64,000 nt of DNA from Amycolatopsis antarctica (GCF_002262875.1 NZ_NKYE01000003.1:248001-312000); one strand, 5' to 3'. Positions 46,012 to 56,222 are shown, counted from the first letter of the stretch. The notes: generated from the letters alone by a model not told the origin. Made by a program: numbers and translations.

Positions 46012-49000
46012 ATGTTCCGCAAGGTACTTGTGGCCAACCGGGGCGAGATCGCGATCCGCGCGTTCCGTGCGGGGTACGAACTCGGCGCGGGCACCGTGGC
46101 CGTGTTTCCGCACGAGGACCGCAACTCGCTGCACCGGCTCAAGGCCGACGAGGCACACGAAATCGGCGAGCCCGGGCATCCGGTGCGGGCGTACCTGTCC
46201 GTCGAGGAGATCGTGCGCGCGGCCAAGAAGGCCAAGGCGGACGCCGTATACCCCGGTTACGGCTTCCTCTCGGAGAACCCGGACCTCGCCCTGGCCTGCG
46301 AGGAGGCCGGCATCACCTTCGTCGGCCCCAGCGCCGAGATCCTCGAACTGACCGGCAACAAGGCACGCGCGGTCGCGGCGGCCAAGGCCGCCGGTGTCCC
46401 CGTGCTCGGCTCGTCCGAACCGTCCTCGGACGTCGACGCGCTGGTCGAGGCCGGGGACGAACTCGGCTTCCCGCTGTTCGTCAAGGCCGTCGCGGGCGGT
46501 GGCGGGCGCGGCATGCGGCGCGTGCTGGAGCGCAAGGGCCTGCGCGAGGCCATCGAGGCGGCGGCGCGTGAGGCGGAGTCCGCCTTCGGTGACCCGACCG
46601 TGTTCCTGGAGAAGGCCGTCGTCGACCCGCGCCACATCGAGGTGCAGATCCTCGCCGACGGTGCGGGCAACGTGATTCACCTGTACGAGCGAGACTGTTC
46701 GGTGCAGCGGCGGCACCAGAAGGTGATCGAACTGGCCCCCGCGCCGAACCTCGACCCCGAACTGCGTAAGCGCATCTGCGACGACGCCGTCGCCTTCGCC
46801 CGGCAGATCGGCTACCGCAACGCCGGGACCGTCGAGTTCCTGCTCGACCCGGCCGGCAACCACGTCTTCATCGAGATGAACCCGCGTATCCAGGTCGAGC
46901 ACACGGTCACCGAGGAGGTCACCGACGTCGACCTGGTGCAGTCCCAGCTCCGCATCGCCGCGGGCGAGACGCTGGAGGACCTGGCGCTGTCGCAGGAGAA
47001 CGTCTACGTGCACGGGGCCGCACTCCAGTGCCGCATCACCACCGAGGATCCGGCCAACGGGTTCCGCCCGGACACCGGCATGATCAGCGCGTACCGCTCA
47101 CCCGGCGGGTCCGGCATCCGGCTCGACGGCGGCACCGCGTTCTCCGGCACCGAGATCAGCGCGCACTTCGACTCGATGCTGGTCAAGCTGACCTGCCGCG
47201 GCCGCGACTTCAAGACCGCCGTGGGCCGCGCCCGCCGTGCGGTCGCCGAGTTCCGCATCCGCGGCGTCTCCACGAACATCCCGTTCCTGCAGGCCGTACT
47301 GGACGACCAGGACTTCCAGCAGGGCCGGGTCACCACGGCGTTCATCGAGGAACGGCCGCACCTGCTCACCGCCCGCCACTCCGCCGACCGCGGTACCCGC
47401 CTGCTGACCTACCTCGCCGACGTCACCGTCAACCGGCCGCACGGCGAACGCCCGCACCTGATCGACCCGGTGAAGAAACTCGCCCCACTGGAGGGCGGCG
47501 AACCGCCCGCGGGCTCGAAGCAGAAGCTGGTCGAACTGGGCCCGGAGGGCTTCGCGCGGTGGCTGCGCGAATCGCCGACGCTGGGCGTCACCGACACGAC
47601 CTTCCGCGACGCGCACCAGTCGCTGCTGGCCACCCGGGTCCGCACCAAGGACCTGCTGGCGGTCGCGCCGACCGTCGCGCACACCGTGCCGCAGTTGCTC
47701 TCGCTGGAGTGCTGGGGCGGAGCGACCTATGACGTCGCTCTGCGCTTCCTCGCCGAGGACCCGTGGGAGCGCCTCGCCGCGCTGCGCGAGGCCGTGCCGA
47801 ACATCTGCCTGCAGATGCTGCTGCGCGGACGGAACACCGTGGGCTACACGCCGTATCCCACCGAGGTGACGAACTCCTTCGTCGAGGAGGCGACGGCCAC
47901 CGGCATCGACATCTTCCGGATCTTCGACGCCCTCAACGACGTCGAGCAGATGCGCCCGGCGATCGAGGCCGTGCGCGAGACCGAGAGCGCCGTCGCCGAG
48001 GTGGCGCTGTGCTACACCTCGGACCTGTCGAATCCCGCCGAGAAGCTGTACACACTGGACTACTACCTCAAACTCGCCGAGCAGATCGTCGGTGCCGGGG
48101 CGCACGTGCTGGCGATCAAGGACATGGCCGGGCTGCTTCGCGCACCGGCCGCGGTGAAGCTGGTTTCCGCGCTGCGCAAGGAATTCGACCTTCCGGTGCA
48201 CATCCACACGCACGACACCGCAGGCGGTCAGCTCGCGACGTACCTCGCCGCCGTGCAGGCCGGGGCCGACGCGGTGGACGGTGCGGTGGCGTCGATGGCG
48301 GGCACCACCTCGCAGCCCTCGCTGTCCGCGATCGTCGCGGCCACCGACCACTCCGACCGGCCGACCGGGCTCGACCTGCAGGCTGTCGGCGACCTGGAGC
48401 CGTACTGGGAGATCGTCCGCAAGATCTACGCGCCGTTCGAGGCGGGGCTCGCCTCGCCGACCGGGCGTGTGTACCACCACGAGATCCCCGGCGGGCAGCT
48501 CTCGAACCTGCGCACCCAGGCGATCGCGCTCGGCCTCGGTGACCGATTCACCGACATCGAGGCGATGTACGCCGCCGCCGACAAGATCCTCGGCCACCTG
48601 GTGAAGGTCACGCCCTCGTCGAAGGTGGTCGGTGACCTGGCGCTGCACCTCGTCGGCGCGGGCGTCTCACCGGAGGAGTTCGAGGCGGAACCGAACAAGT
48701 TCGACATCCCGGACTCGGTGATCGGATTCCTCCGCGGTGAACTCGGCGACCCGCCGGGAGGCTGGCCGGAACCGTTCCGCAGCAAGGCGCTCGAGGGCCG
48801 CGCGGAGCCGAAGCCGGTACAGGAACTGTCCACAGAGGACAAGCAGGGACTGGGCGAGGATCGTCGGGCGACGCTGAACCGGCTGTTGTTCGCCGGTCCG
48901 ACCAAGGAGTACGAGACACACCGGGCGGCCTACGGCGACACCAGTGTGCTGCCCAGCAAGGACTTCTTCTACGGGCTGCGCCCGGGGGAGGAGTACCAGG

Positions 49001-49386
49001 TCGATCTCGAACCCGGCGTACGGCTGCTGATCGAACTGGAGGCGATCGGCGAGGCCGACGAACGCGGCATGCGCACCGTGATGTCCTCGCTGAACGGCCA
49101 GCTCCGCCCCATCCAGGTCCGGGACACCTCCGTCGCCTCCGACATCCCGGCGACCGAGAAGGCCGACAAGTCCAACGCGAGCCACGTCGCGGCACCGTTC
49201 GCCGGCGTGGTCACACTGGCCGTGGCCGACGGCGACGAGGTGGAGTCCGGGGCGACCGTCGCGACCATCGAGGCGATGAAGATGGAAGCCGCCATCACCG
49301 CGACGAAGGGCGGGACGGTCTCCCGGCTCGCCATCGGCGCGGTGCAGCAGGTGGAAGGTGGCGACCTGCTGGTCGTACTCGAATAG
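46012..49386 (+). CDS. pyc: Pyruvate carboxylase
   Basis: Anaplerotic carboxylation of pyruvate to oxaloacetate; 1124-residue single-chain enzyme. N-terminal biotin carboxylase (KVLVANRGEIAIRAFRA; AVAGGGGRGMR ATP-grasp loop; ERDCSVQRRHQKVIE), central carboxyltransferase (DTTFRDAHQSLLATR; MLLRGRNTVGYTPYP; IHTHDTAGGQ), and C-terminal biotinyl domain with EAMKMEAA. Starts at MFRKVLVANRG, an upstream frame extension is not family-like. The homologue Rv2967c also precedes rsmD in mycobacteria. Confidence 0.97.
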   Translation: MFRKVLVANRGEIAIRAFRAGYELGAGTVAVFPHEDRNSLHRLKADEAHEIGEPGHPVRAYLSVEEIVRAAKKAKADAVYPGYGFLSENPDLALACEEAGITFVGPSAEILELTGNKARAVAAAKAAGVPVLGSSEPSSDVDALVEAGDELGFPLFVKAVAGGGGRGMRRVLERKGLREAIEAAAREAESAFGDPTVFLEKAVVDPRHIEVQILADGAGNVIHLYERDCSVQRRHQKVIELAPAPNLDPELRKRICDDAVAFARQIGYRNAGTVEFLLDPAGNHVFIEMNPRIQVEHTVTEEVTDVDLVQSQLRIAAGETLEDLALSQENVYVHGAALQCRITTEDPANGFRPDTGMISAYRSPGGSGIRLDGGTAFSGTEISAHFDSMLVKLTCRGRDFKTAVGRARRAVAEFRIRGVSTNIPFLQAVLDDQDFQQGRVTTAFIEERPHLLTARHSADRGTRLLTYLADVTVNRPHGERPHLIDPVKKLAPLEGGEPPAGSKQKLVELGPEGFARWLRESPTLGVTDTTFRDAHQSLLATRVRTKDLLAVAPTVAHTVPQLLSLECWGGATYDVALRFLAEDPWERLAALREAVPNICLQMLLRGRNTVGYTPYPTEVTNSFVEEATATGIDIFRIFDALNDVEQMRPAIEAVRETESAVAEVALCYTSDLSNPAEKLYTLDYYLKLAEQIVGAGAHVLAIKDMAGLLRAPAAVKLVSALRKEFDLPVHIHTHDTAGGQLATYLAAVQAGADAVDGAVASMAGTTSQPSLSAIVAATDHSDRPTGLDLQAVGDLEPYWEIVRKIYAPFEAGLASPTGRVYHHEIPGGQLSNLRTQAIALGLGDRFTDIEAMYAAADKILGHLVKVTPSSKVVGDLALHLVGAGVSPEEFEAEPNKFDIPDSVIGFLRGELGDPPGGWPEPFRSKALEGRAEPKPVQELSTEDKQGLGEDRRATLNRLLFAGPTKEYETHRAAYGDTSVLPSKDFFYGLRPGEEYQVDLEPGVRLLIELEAIGEADERGMRTVMSSLNGQLRPIQVRDTSVASDIPATEKADKSNASHVAAPFAGVVTLAVADGDEVESGATVATIEAMKMEAAITATKGGTVSRLAIGAVQQVEGGDLLVVLE

Positions 49387-49446
49387 GCGGCCGCCGAGGG
49401 CGCGTGACATCGTGCCCAGGCGACGATCATCCACGCACCGCCCGGG

Positions 49447-51009
49447 GTGCGGCGCGTCGGCGAACGGCGGTACCAGGTGAGAGCGCATCCGCTCGGCTCG
49501 CGACTGCTCGGCACGGCCGACCAGCGCGACTCCGTGCTGCGCCTGCGCACCCAGGCGCTGCTCACCGCCTCGCTGGTGCTGTCCAACGTCATCGGCGCGG
49601 TGGTGGTCGTGGCGCTGGTGACGCTGGTCATCCCCGGGCCGGACGTGTTCATCGGTGAGCTGGCGCTGGTGCACTGGGTGGCGGTGCCCGCCTATGTCGC
49701 GCTGGCACTGCTGATCGGCATCGTCACCGGAACCCGGCGGGCCGTCGGCGCGCTGCGCTGGGCGTTCTCCGGCAAGGAACCCGACGAGGCGGAACGAGTC
49801 GCCACCCTGCGCGTGCCGTGGCGGCTCACCCGGATGCAGGGGCTGCTGTGGCTGGGCGCGCTGATCGGGTTCACCACCGTCTACGGCATCGTGTTGCCGG
49901 GCTCGGTCGCCAAGGTCGCGTTCACCGTCGGCTTCGGCGGCATCGTCGTCTGCGCGAACTCGTACCTGCTGAGCGAGTTCGCGCTCCGGCCGCTGGCCGC
50001 CAGGGCACTCTCCAGCGGGCCTCCGCCGCGACGGCGGCTGGTGTCCGGGGTGTCGGTGCGGATGCTGCTCGGCTGGGCCCTCGGCACCGGCGTCCCGGTG
50101 GCCGGGCTGATGCTGGTGGCCGTGTTCGCGCTGATCCGCGGGGACGTGTCGACTACCCAGTTGTCGGTCACCATCCTCGCGCTGGGCGCGGTGATCCTGC
50201 TGTTCGGCTGCCTGCTGATGGCGTTCACCGTGCGGGCGACGGTGGCCCCGATCCGTACCGTGCGCGCCGCGCTGGCGAAGGTCGAGCGCGGGGAACTCGG
50301 CACCGAGGTCGTCGTGTTCGACGGTACCGAGCTGGGCTTGCTGCAGGCCGGGTTCAACCGGATGGCCGACGGGCTCCGGGAACGGGAACGCATTCGCGAC
50401 CTGTTCGGCAGGCATGTCGGCACCGAGGTAGCGCGTGCGGCGCTCTCCGGTGAGGTCGAGCTGGGCGGTGAGGTGCGGGAGGTGGCCGTGCTGTTCGTCG
50501 ACGTAGTCGGTTCCACCACGCTGGCGGCGACCCGTCCGCCGACGGAGGTCGTCGAGCTGCTGAACCGCTTCTTCGCCGTCGTCGTCGCCGAGATCGCGCG
50601 GCACGACGGGTTCGTGAACAAGTTCGAGGGGGACGCCGCGCTGGCCGTGTTCGGGGCGCCCGCCGACCTTCCCGACGCGGCCGGGCGGGCACTCGCGGCC
50701 GCCCGGTCGATGGCGAGCAGACTGCGGACGGAGGTGCCCGACTGCGAGGCCGGCATCGGTGTCGCGGCGGGGCCTGCCGTGGCGGGCAACATCGGTGAGG
50801 AGAGCCGCTACGAGTACACCGTGATCGGCGACCCGGTGAACGAGGCCGCGCGGCTCACCGAACTGGCGAAGTCGGTGGAGGGGCGGACGGTGGCGTCGAT
50901 GGCCGCCGTCGAGCGGGCGGCGGGCGACGAGGCCGCGCGCTGGCGGCGGGTGGAGGAGACCACGCTGCGTGGGCGCACCGAGGCCACCACGCTGGCCGTT
51001 CCGGTCTGA
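49447..51009 (+). CDS. Membrane adenylate cyclase with HAMP and class III catalytic domain
   Basis: About 520 residues (start uncertain between GTG 49447 and GTG 49477). Six transmembrane helices in about 40-275, a HAMP segment about 265-320 (TVRATVAPIRTVRAALAKVE), and a class III cyclase domain about 335-515. Catalytic residues are complete: metal Asp352 (FVDVVGSTT) and Asp396 (EGDAALAVFG), purine-specifying Lys392 and Asp462, transition-state Asn465 and Arg469. The Lys/Asp pair points to ATP, so cAMP. Architecture matches mycobacterial Rv1318c/Rv3645-type cyclases. The sensed signal is unknown. It lies 60 bases after pyc. Confidence 0.88.
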   Translation: MRRVGERRYQVRAHPLGSRLLGTADQRDSVLRLRTQALLTASLVLSNVIGAVVVVALVTLVIPGPDVFIGELALVHWVAVPAYVALALLIGIVTGTRRAVGALRWAFSGKEPDEAERVATLRVPWRLTRMQGLLWLGALIGFTTVYGIVLPGSVAKVAFTVGFGGIVVCANSYLLSEFALRPLAARALSSGPPPRRRLVSGVSVRMLLGWALGTGVPVAGLMLVAVFALIRGDVSTTQLSVTILALGAVILLFGCLLMAFTVRATVAPIRTVRAALAKVERGELGTEVVVFDGTELGLLQAGFNRMADGLRERERIRDLFGRHVGTEVARAALSGEVELGGEVREVAVLFVDVVGSTTLAATRPPTEVVELLNRFFAVVVAEIARHDGFVNKFEGDAALAVFGAPADLPDAAGRALAAARSMASRLRTEVPDCEAGIGVAAGPAVAGNIGEESRYEYTVIGDPVNEAARLTELAKSVEGRTVASMAAVERAAGDEAARWRRVEETTLRGRTEATTLAVPV

Positions 51010-51053
51010 GGATCGGTATCGGGTCTCGGTTACCCCGGAGGGCGGCTTGGGAG

Positions 51054-51117
51054 CGCAATATGTCGACGTATTGCGATGCCTTGCGCACGATGCTTCGCAA
51101 TACGTCGACATATTGCG
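51054..51117. repeat. 23-bp perfect inverted repeat with GTCGAC cores
   Basis: Arms 51054-51076 and 51095-51117 are exact complements around an 18-nt loop. Each arm is itself nearly palindromic (GCAATA-TGTCGACG-TATTGC, one G-U mismatch) and A/T-richer than its surroundings. It lies between the convergent cyclase and LLM oxidoreductase genes. Same core design as 8470-8522. Could be a bidirectional terminator or a protein-binding or mobile miniature element. Confidence 0.8.
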
Positions 51118-51163
51118 GTCGTTATCCGCCAGGCGAGCGACCGAGCGGTTGGCGAATCGCCGG

Positions 51164-52165
51164 TCAGGCGGTGTTCAGGCCCGCGACCAGTTCGTACGAC
51201 CGGACCCGGTCGGCGTGGCCGTGCACCATGGTGGTGACCATCAACTCGTCCGCCCCGGTGTCGGCGAGCAGGCTCTCGAATCCCTTGTGGACGGTCTCTG
51301 GTGACCCGACGATGCTGCTCTCCATCCGATCGGCGACGAACTGCCGGTCCATCTCGGTGTACGGGTAGTCGGCGGCGTCCTGCGGACTCGGCAACGGAAT
51401 CGGCCTGCCGTGCCGCAGACTCAGGAACGTCAGTGCGCTGGGCCCCGCGAGGTACAACGCCTCCTCGTCGGTCTCCGCGCACACCACGGCCACCCCGAGC
51501 ATCGCGTACGGCTCGTCCAGCACCTCCGACGGACGGAACGCCTCCCGGTAGATCTGCAGAGCGGGCAGAGTGTTCTGCGCACTGAAGTGGTGCGCGAACG
51601 AGAACGGCAGCCCCAGCATCCCGGCGAGCCGCGCGCTGAAACCGCTCGACCCGAGCAGCCAGACCGGCGGCTTGTTGCCCTCCGCCGCCACCGCGGAAAC
51701 GGCGCGCGCGGGGTCATGGGTGAAGTAACCCACCAGCTCCTCCAGCTGGTTCGGGAAGTCGTTCGCCGACAACGCCGCCGCCGAACCACGCAACGCCAGC
51801 GCCGTCCGCTGGTCACTGCCGGGCGCACGGCCGAGGCCGAGATCGATCCGCCCCGGATGAAACGCCTCGAGCGTGCCGAACTGCTCGGCGACGACGAGCG
51901 GCGCGTGATTGGGGAGCATCACCCCACCCGAACCGACCCGGATCCGCTCGGTCGCCGAGGCCACCTGACCAATCAGTACCGCCGTCGCCGAACTGGCTAT
52001 ACCGGGCATGTTGTGGTGCTCGGCCAGCCAGAAACGGTGATAGCCGAGAGCCTCGGCGCGCTTGGCAAGGTCGATCGAGTTGTGCATGGCGTCCGAGGCA
52101 CTCGACCCGGTGGAAACGGGCGCGAGGTCGAGTACGGACAGCGGGATACCGGACAGGGAGCTCAC
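51164..52165 (-). CDS. LLM-class (luciferase-like) flavin-dependent oxidoreductase
   Basis: 333 residues, alkanal monooxygenase-like TIM barrel of the MsnO8-type subgroup: [75 protein letters not shown]. The cofactor is probably FMN; F420 is less likely in this subgroup although the organism encodes F420 synthesis (fbiD). GTG start at 52165 with a weak purine-rich site. Probably monocistronic, 52 bases from the HelD-like gene on the same strand. Substrate unknown. Confidence 0.9.
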   Translation of the reverse strand: MSSLSGIPLSVLDLAPVSTGSSASDAMHNSIDLAKRAEALGYHRFWLAEHHNMPGIASSATAVLIGQVASATERIRVGSGGVMLPNHAPLVVAEQFGTLEAFHPGRIDLGLGRAPGSDQRTALALRGSAAALSANDFPNQLEELVGYFTHDPARAVSAVAAEGNKPPVWLLGSSGFSARLAGMLGLPFSFAHHFSAQNTLPALQIYREAFRPSEVLDEPYAMLGVAVVCAETDEEALYLAGPSALTFLSLRHGRPIPLPSPQDAADYPYTEMDRQFVADRMESSIVGSPETVHKGFESLLADTGADELMVTTMVHGHADRVRSYELVAGLNTA

Positions 52166-52217
52166 CCCCGCTGCAACACCGCGCGTCCCGCGGTTCTTCC
52201 CGGACCGGACGCGTGAT

Positions 52218-54347
52218 TCAGGGCACGGGCAGCCAGCCGGGGTCGGACGCGATCACCGTGAGCTGCTGCGTCGCCCGCGTCAACGCCACGTACAGCACCC
52301 GGCGGCCCGTCGTCGACTCCGCGATCAGATCCGCGGGCTCGACGAGTACGACCGCGTCGTACTCGAGTCCCTTCGAGTCCAGGCTGCCGACCACCTTGAG
52401 CCGCTCGTCGGCCTGCCCCTCCAGCCATTCGCCGACCTCGCCGACCCGGTCCACCGCGCAGATCACGCCGACGGTGCCCTCGACGGCGTCCATCAGCTCC
52501 TTCACCGCCGCCTGCGTCGACCCGGCGACCGCGGCTGCGTCCACCGCGCGCACATCCGGCCCGATCCCGGTCCGCCGCACCGCGTGCGGCAGATCGCCCT
52601 CCTCGGCGTGGCCCGACACGACTTTCGCCGCCAGGTCGAAGATCTCGGCCGAGTTCCGGTAGTTGGTGCGCAGCGTGTAGCGCCTGCGCGCGGCGCTCCT
52701 GCCGAACGCCTGGTCCCGCGCCGTGGCGGCCTCCGCCGGATCCGGCCACGAACTCTGCAGCGGATCGCCGACGACGGTCCAGCTCGCGTACTTCCCCCGC
52801 CGTCCCACCATCCGCCACTGCATCGGCGACAGGTCCTGCGACTCGTCGACGACGATGTGCGAGTACTCGTCGTAGTGCTCGGGCCGCTGCGGACCGCTGC
52901 CCGTCGTCCCGCGTACGGGCGGGGCGGCGTCCAGCTCGATGTTCGACCGCCGCTTGCGCTTCGGCGGCGGACCGATCAGCACGCGCAGCTCGTCCAGCAG
53001 CGCGATGTCGGCGATCGTCCAGCCCGCCGAACGCCCGGCGAGCGAGGCCGCGAGCGCGCTGATCTCGCCACGGTTCAGCACCCCCCGCGCCGCCCGGGCC
53101 AGCCTGCGCTCGTCGGCCAGCCAGTCCAGCACCTGCGCCGGATACAACACCGGCCACCAGACGACGAGGAACCGGTGGAAGTCGATGCGCTCACCGAGTT
53201 CGGTGATCAGGTCTGCACGTTCGAACGAACGCCCGTCCGCCTTCGCGTGCTCGTCCGCCCGGTCGGCGAGCGCGGAGAGTAGCGCCTCCGCCGCCCGGAT
53301 CCGCGACCGGTTCGGCGGACCACCCGCCGAGTGCACCTTCCGGCGCACCTTCTCCAGGTCCTTCACGTGCAGCCGCAGCACCTCGCCGCGATAGACGATG
53401 CGCATCTCCGCCGGGGCGTCCGGCGGGGCGTCCCGCAACGCGCGCAACAGGAGCTTGCGCATCCGCAGCGAACCCTTCACCGCGGCCAGCGGAGCCGTGT
53501 CCTGCCGGACGCCCTCGATCCCGTCCAGCACCTCACCGAGCGCGCGCAGCTCGACGTTGGTCTCGCCCATCGACGGCAGCACCCGGGAGATGTAGCTGGT
53601 GAACACCCCGGACGGCCCGATGACCAGCACGCCGGCCCCGCCGAGCTGGCGGCGGTGCCGGTACAGCAGGTAGGCGGCGCGGTGCAGGGCGACGGCCGTC
53701 TTCCCGGTGCCCGGGCCCCCGGTGATCTCGGTGACCCCCCGCCACGGAGCGCGGATGACCTCGTCCTGCTCCTTCTGGATGGTGGCGACGATGTCGCGCA
53801 TGTTCTCGCCGCGGGCCCGGCCGAGCGCGGCCATCAGCGCGCCCTCGCCGACGATCCGCATGTCCTCCGGCACGGCCTCGGCCATGAGCACGTCGTCGTC
53901 CACGTCCAGCACCGTCTGCCCGGAGCAGCGGATCACCCTCCGGCGGACGACGCCCATCGGTTCCTCGGCGGTGGCCTGGTAGAACGCCGCGGCGGCGGGG
54001 GCGCGCCAGTCGGTGACCAGGTTGTCGAACTCGGCGTCCCGGATGCCGAGCCTGCCGACGTAGATCGCCTCGGGATCGACGTGGTCGAGGCGCCCGAACA
54101 CCAGGCCCTCGTACTCGGCGTCGAGCGTCTGCAACGTCTGGTTGGCGTGGAACACCATCATGTCGCGTTCGAACAGCATCGAGGCCTGCTCGAACACGGC
54201 CTCCCGCTGTGCGCCGTGGCCGAGCTCGTAACCCTTGGCACGCATGGACTCCGCCTGGGTGCGGAGTTCGGCCAGCCGGGCATACACCCGGTCCACGTGG
54301 GTCTGCTCGATGGCAACCTCGGCCCGTCTGACCCGGGGTTCGGACAC
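52218..54347 (-). CDS. HelD-like RNA polymerase-associated UvrD/Rep-type ATPase
   Basis: 709 residues. An N-terminal charged coiled-coil region (about 10-60) precedes a superfamily I helicase core: Walker [25 protein letters not shown]-type box [15 protein letters not shown], motif [11 protein letters not shown], motif [15 protein letters not shown] and [12 protein letters not shown]. The fold matches HelD/HelR, which pries RNA polymerase off nucleic acids and, as HelR, protects actinomycetes from rifamycins; a DNA-repair-type role is the alternative. GTG start at 54347 follows AGGAG by six bases. No rifamycin-associated palindrome is visible just upstream. Confidence 0.78.
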   Translation of the reverse strand: MSEPRVRRAEVAIEQTHVDRVYARLAELRTQAESMRAKGYELGHGAQREAVFEQASMLFERDMMVFHANQTLQTLDAEYEGLVFGRLDHVDPEAIYVGRLGIRDAEFDNLVTDWRAPAAAAFYQATAEEPMGVVRRRVIRCSGQTVLDVDDDVLMAEAVPEDMRIVGEGALMAALGRARGENMRDIVATIQKEQDEVIRAPWRGVTEITGGPGTGKTAVALHRAAYLLYRHRRQLGGAGVLVIGPSGVFTSYISRVLPSMGETNVELRALGEVLDGIEGVRQDTAPLAAVKGSLRMRKLLLRALRDAPPDAPAEMRIVYRGEVLRLHVKDLEKVRRKVHSAGGPPNRSRIRAAEALLSALADRADEHAKADGRSFERADLITELGERIDFHRFLVVWWPVLYPAQVLDWLADERRLARAARGVLNRGEISALAASLAGRSAGWTIADIALLDELRVLIGPPPKRKRRSNIELDAAPPVRGTTGSGPQRPEHYDEYSHIVVDESQDLSPMQWRMVGRRGKYASWTVVGDPLQSSWPDPAEAATARDQAFGRSAARRRYTLRTNYRNSAEIFDLAAKVVSGHAEEGDLPHAVRRTGIGPDVRAVDAAAVAGSTQAAVKELMDAVEGTVGVICAVDRVGEVGEWLEGQADERLKVVGSLDSKGLEYDAVVLVEPADLIAESTTGRRVLYVALTRATQQLTVIASDPGWLPVP

Positions 54348-54516
54348 GCAGCGCTCCTAGCGGCTCGATCGCCTTCGAAAGGGGAAGAACGAGAATACGC
54401 CGCCCCGCCGCCCGCTTCATCACCTCGGCCGACCAAGAAGACCAAGAACACAGTTTCCGTGCTCCCCGGCGGCGGTCACGGCGATCGCCGGACGTGCGTG
54501 CGGCAGGATGACCGGC

Positions 54517-55080
54517 GTGATGCGGATCGTGGCCGGGCAAGCGGGCGGCAGGCGGCTGCGGGTGCCCGCCAAGGGGACCCGCCCCACCTCGGAGCGGGTC
54601 CGCGAGGCGCTGTTCAACGCCCTCGACGTGGCCGGAGAGCTCGACGGCGCCCGGGTACTCGACCTCTACGCCGGTTCGGGCGCACTCGGCCTGGAAGCGC
54701 TCTCGCGGGGTGCCGCGGACGCCTGGTTCGTCGAGGCCGACCGGCAGGCGGCCGAGGTGCTGCGGGGCAACGTCGCCCAGTTGCGGCTCGGCGGCACGGT
54801 CCGGCACGCCGGCGTCGAGCAGGTCCTCGCCGGACAGGCGCCGGAGGCGTTCGACCTGGTGCTCGCCGACCCGCCGTACGCGGTGGACGGTCCCGCACTC
54901 GCGGGCGTGCTCGGCTCGCTGGCGGCACGGGGATGGATCGCCACCGGGGGACTGGTGATCGTCGAGCGTGCCCTGCGTGACGGTGAACCGCCGTGGCCGG
55001 ACGGTTTCCACCCGCTGCGCACCAGGCGCTACGGCGACACGGCGCTGTACTGGGCCGAGTTCACCAGCTCGCCGGCGTAG
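54517..55080 (+). CDS. rsmD: 16S rRNA (guanine966-N2)-methyltransferase
   Basis: 187 residues; SAM methyltransferase for G966 of 16S rRNA. Signature segments: RIVAGQAGGRRLRVP, RPTSERVREALFNAL, LDLYAGSGALGLEALSRGA (SAM), LADPPYAVDGPAL (DPPY catalytic). GTG 54517 chosen, ATG 54508 and ATG 54520 are alternatives. It forms the usual rsmD-coaD pair with a 43-base gap. Confidence 0.93.
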   Translation: MMRIVAGQAGGRRLRVPAKGTRPTSERVREALFNALDVAGELDGARVLDLYAGSGALGLEALSRGAADAWFVEADRQAAEVLRGNVAQLRLGGTVRHAGVEQVLAGQAPEAFDLVLADPPYAVDGPALAGVLGSLAARGWIATGGLVIVERALRDGEPPWPDGFHPLRTRRYGDTALYWAEFTSSPA

Positions 55081-55123
55081 TTCCCGTGGCACCCGGCGTG
55101 CGGAACCTTGGTAGCGTCCGCCC

Positions 55124-55618
55124 ATGCGGCGAGCGGTGTGCCCGGGCTCCTACGACCCGGCGACGAACGGCCACCTCGACATCATCGAACGTGCCTGCGG
55201 GCTCTTCGACGAGGTCGTCGTGGCGGTGCTGATCAACAAGAGCAAAAAGGGCATGTTCTCGATCGAGGAGCGGATGGAGATGCTGCGCGAGTCGACGAGC
55301 CACCTGACCAACGTCCGCGTCGACTCCTGGCACGGCCTGCTCGTCGACTACTGCAAGAAGCACGACATCGCCGCCATCACCAAAGGCCTGAGGTCGGTCA
55401 GCGACTTCGATTACGAGCTCCAGATGGCGCAGATGAACAAGGAGCTCTCCGGGGTGGAGACGCTGCTGATGTCGAACAACCCGCGCTTCGGCTTCCTCTC
55501 CAGTTCGCTGGTGAAGGAGGTCGCCACCTACGGCGGCGAGGTCACCAACCTGGTGCCCGACCTCGTCCGCGACCGGCTGCTGGCCAGGATCGCCGAGAAC
55601 GCGACCGACAAGACCTGA
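55124..55618 (+). CDS. coaD: Pantetheine-phosphate adenylyltransferase
   Basis: 164 residues. Converts 4'-phosphopantetheine and ATP to dephospho-CoA. N-terminal CPGSYDPATNGHLDIIERA carries the TXGH motif; KGLRSVSDFDYELQMAQMN and the C-terminal SSLVKEVATYGG are family marks. Normal length. Lies directly after rsmD. Confidence 0.97.
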   Translation: MRRAVCPGSYDPATNGHLDIIERACGLFDEVVVAVLINKSKKGMFSIEERMEMLRESTSHLTNVRVDSWHGLLVDYCKKHDIAAITKGLRSVSDFDYELQMAQMNKELSGVETLLMSNNPRFGFLSSSLVKEVATYGGEVTNLVPDLVRDRLLARIAENATDKT

Positions 55619-55787
55619 CCTCCGCCTGGTATCGCGATCCGCCGACGTATCGCGGTGCCCCGGGCTGTGCGCAACCCGTCGTTCGTCGGCGGCACACGAA
55701 CGGATTACCTACTAACGGACCGTTCTGCTCGCGGTGCGTTCATTTGGCCGATTCCCAGAGATCACCCGCCTGGGCTACGGTCCGAAA

Positions 55788-56222
55788 ATGACCAACAAAC
55801 GCTCTCGGATGGCAGCGATCCTGCTGGCCTTCGTGGTCACCCTGCTCGGTGGCCTCGGCCTGTCCGCCCCCGCCAACGCCGCCCCGGCGGCGGCCCCGCA
55901 GTCCCAGGTCCAGCTCGCCGCCGAATGCGGCGACACCTCGGGCTTCACCTCGACTCCGCTGGCCGAACTCCCGCCGGAGGCGACGGACACCTACGACCTG
56001 ATCGCCACCGACGGGCCGTACCCGTACCCGCAGGACGGAACGGTCTTCCAGAACCGCGAAGGACTGCTGCCCGACTGCGCCGAGGGCTACTACCACGAGT
56101 TCACCGTGGAGACCCCGGGCAGCGACGACCGCGGCGCCCGCCGCATCGTCTCCGGCGAGGAGGGCGAGTTCTTCTACACCGAGGACCACTACGAGAGCTT
56201 CATCCTCATCGAGGTCGCCTGA
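55788..56222 (+). CDS. Secreted guanyl-specific ribonuclease (RNase Sa/barnase-type)
   Basis: 144 residues: signal peptide about 1-31, then a mature domain clearly like Streptomyces RNase Sa (LPPEATDTYDLIATDGPYPYPQDGTVFQNREG). Active-site residues by alignment: Glu104 (YYHEFTV), Arg115 and Arg119 (RGARR), His134 (EDHYESF). RNase Sa has an N- to C-terminal disulfide; here the two Cys are 47 and 97, so pairing differs. No barstar-like inhibitor gene adjoins it. Cleaves RNA after G, extracellularly. Start ATG 55788 has no strong ribosome binding site. Confidence 0.9.
   Translation: MTNKRSRMAAILLAFVVTLLGGLGLSAPANAAPAAAPQSQVQLAAECGDTSGFTSTPLAELPPEATDTYDLIATDGPYPYPQDGTVFQNREGLLPDCAEGYYHEFTVETPGSDDRGARRIVSGEEGEFFYTEDHYESFILIEVA

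Noticed and set aside
54348..54516. Rifamycin-associated element upstream of the HelD-like gene
   Set aside because: No GGGGCTTGC-type palindrome is present in the interval.
55619..55787. Another copy of the GTCGAC inverted repeat before the RNase gene
   Set aside because: TATCGCG occurs twice as a direct repeat, but no complementary arms with a GTCGAC core were found.
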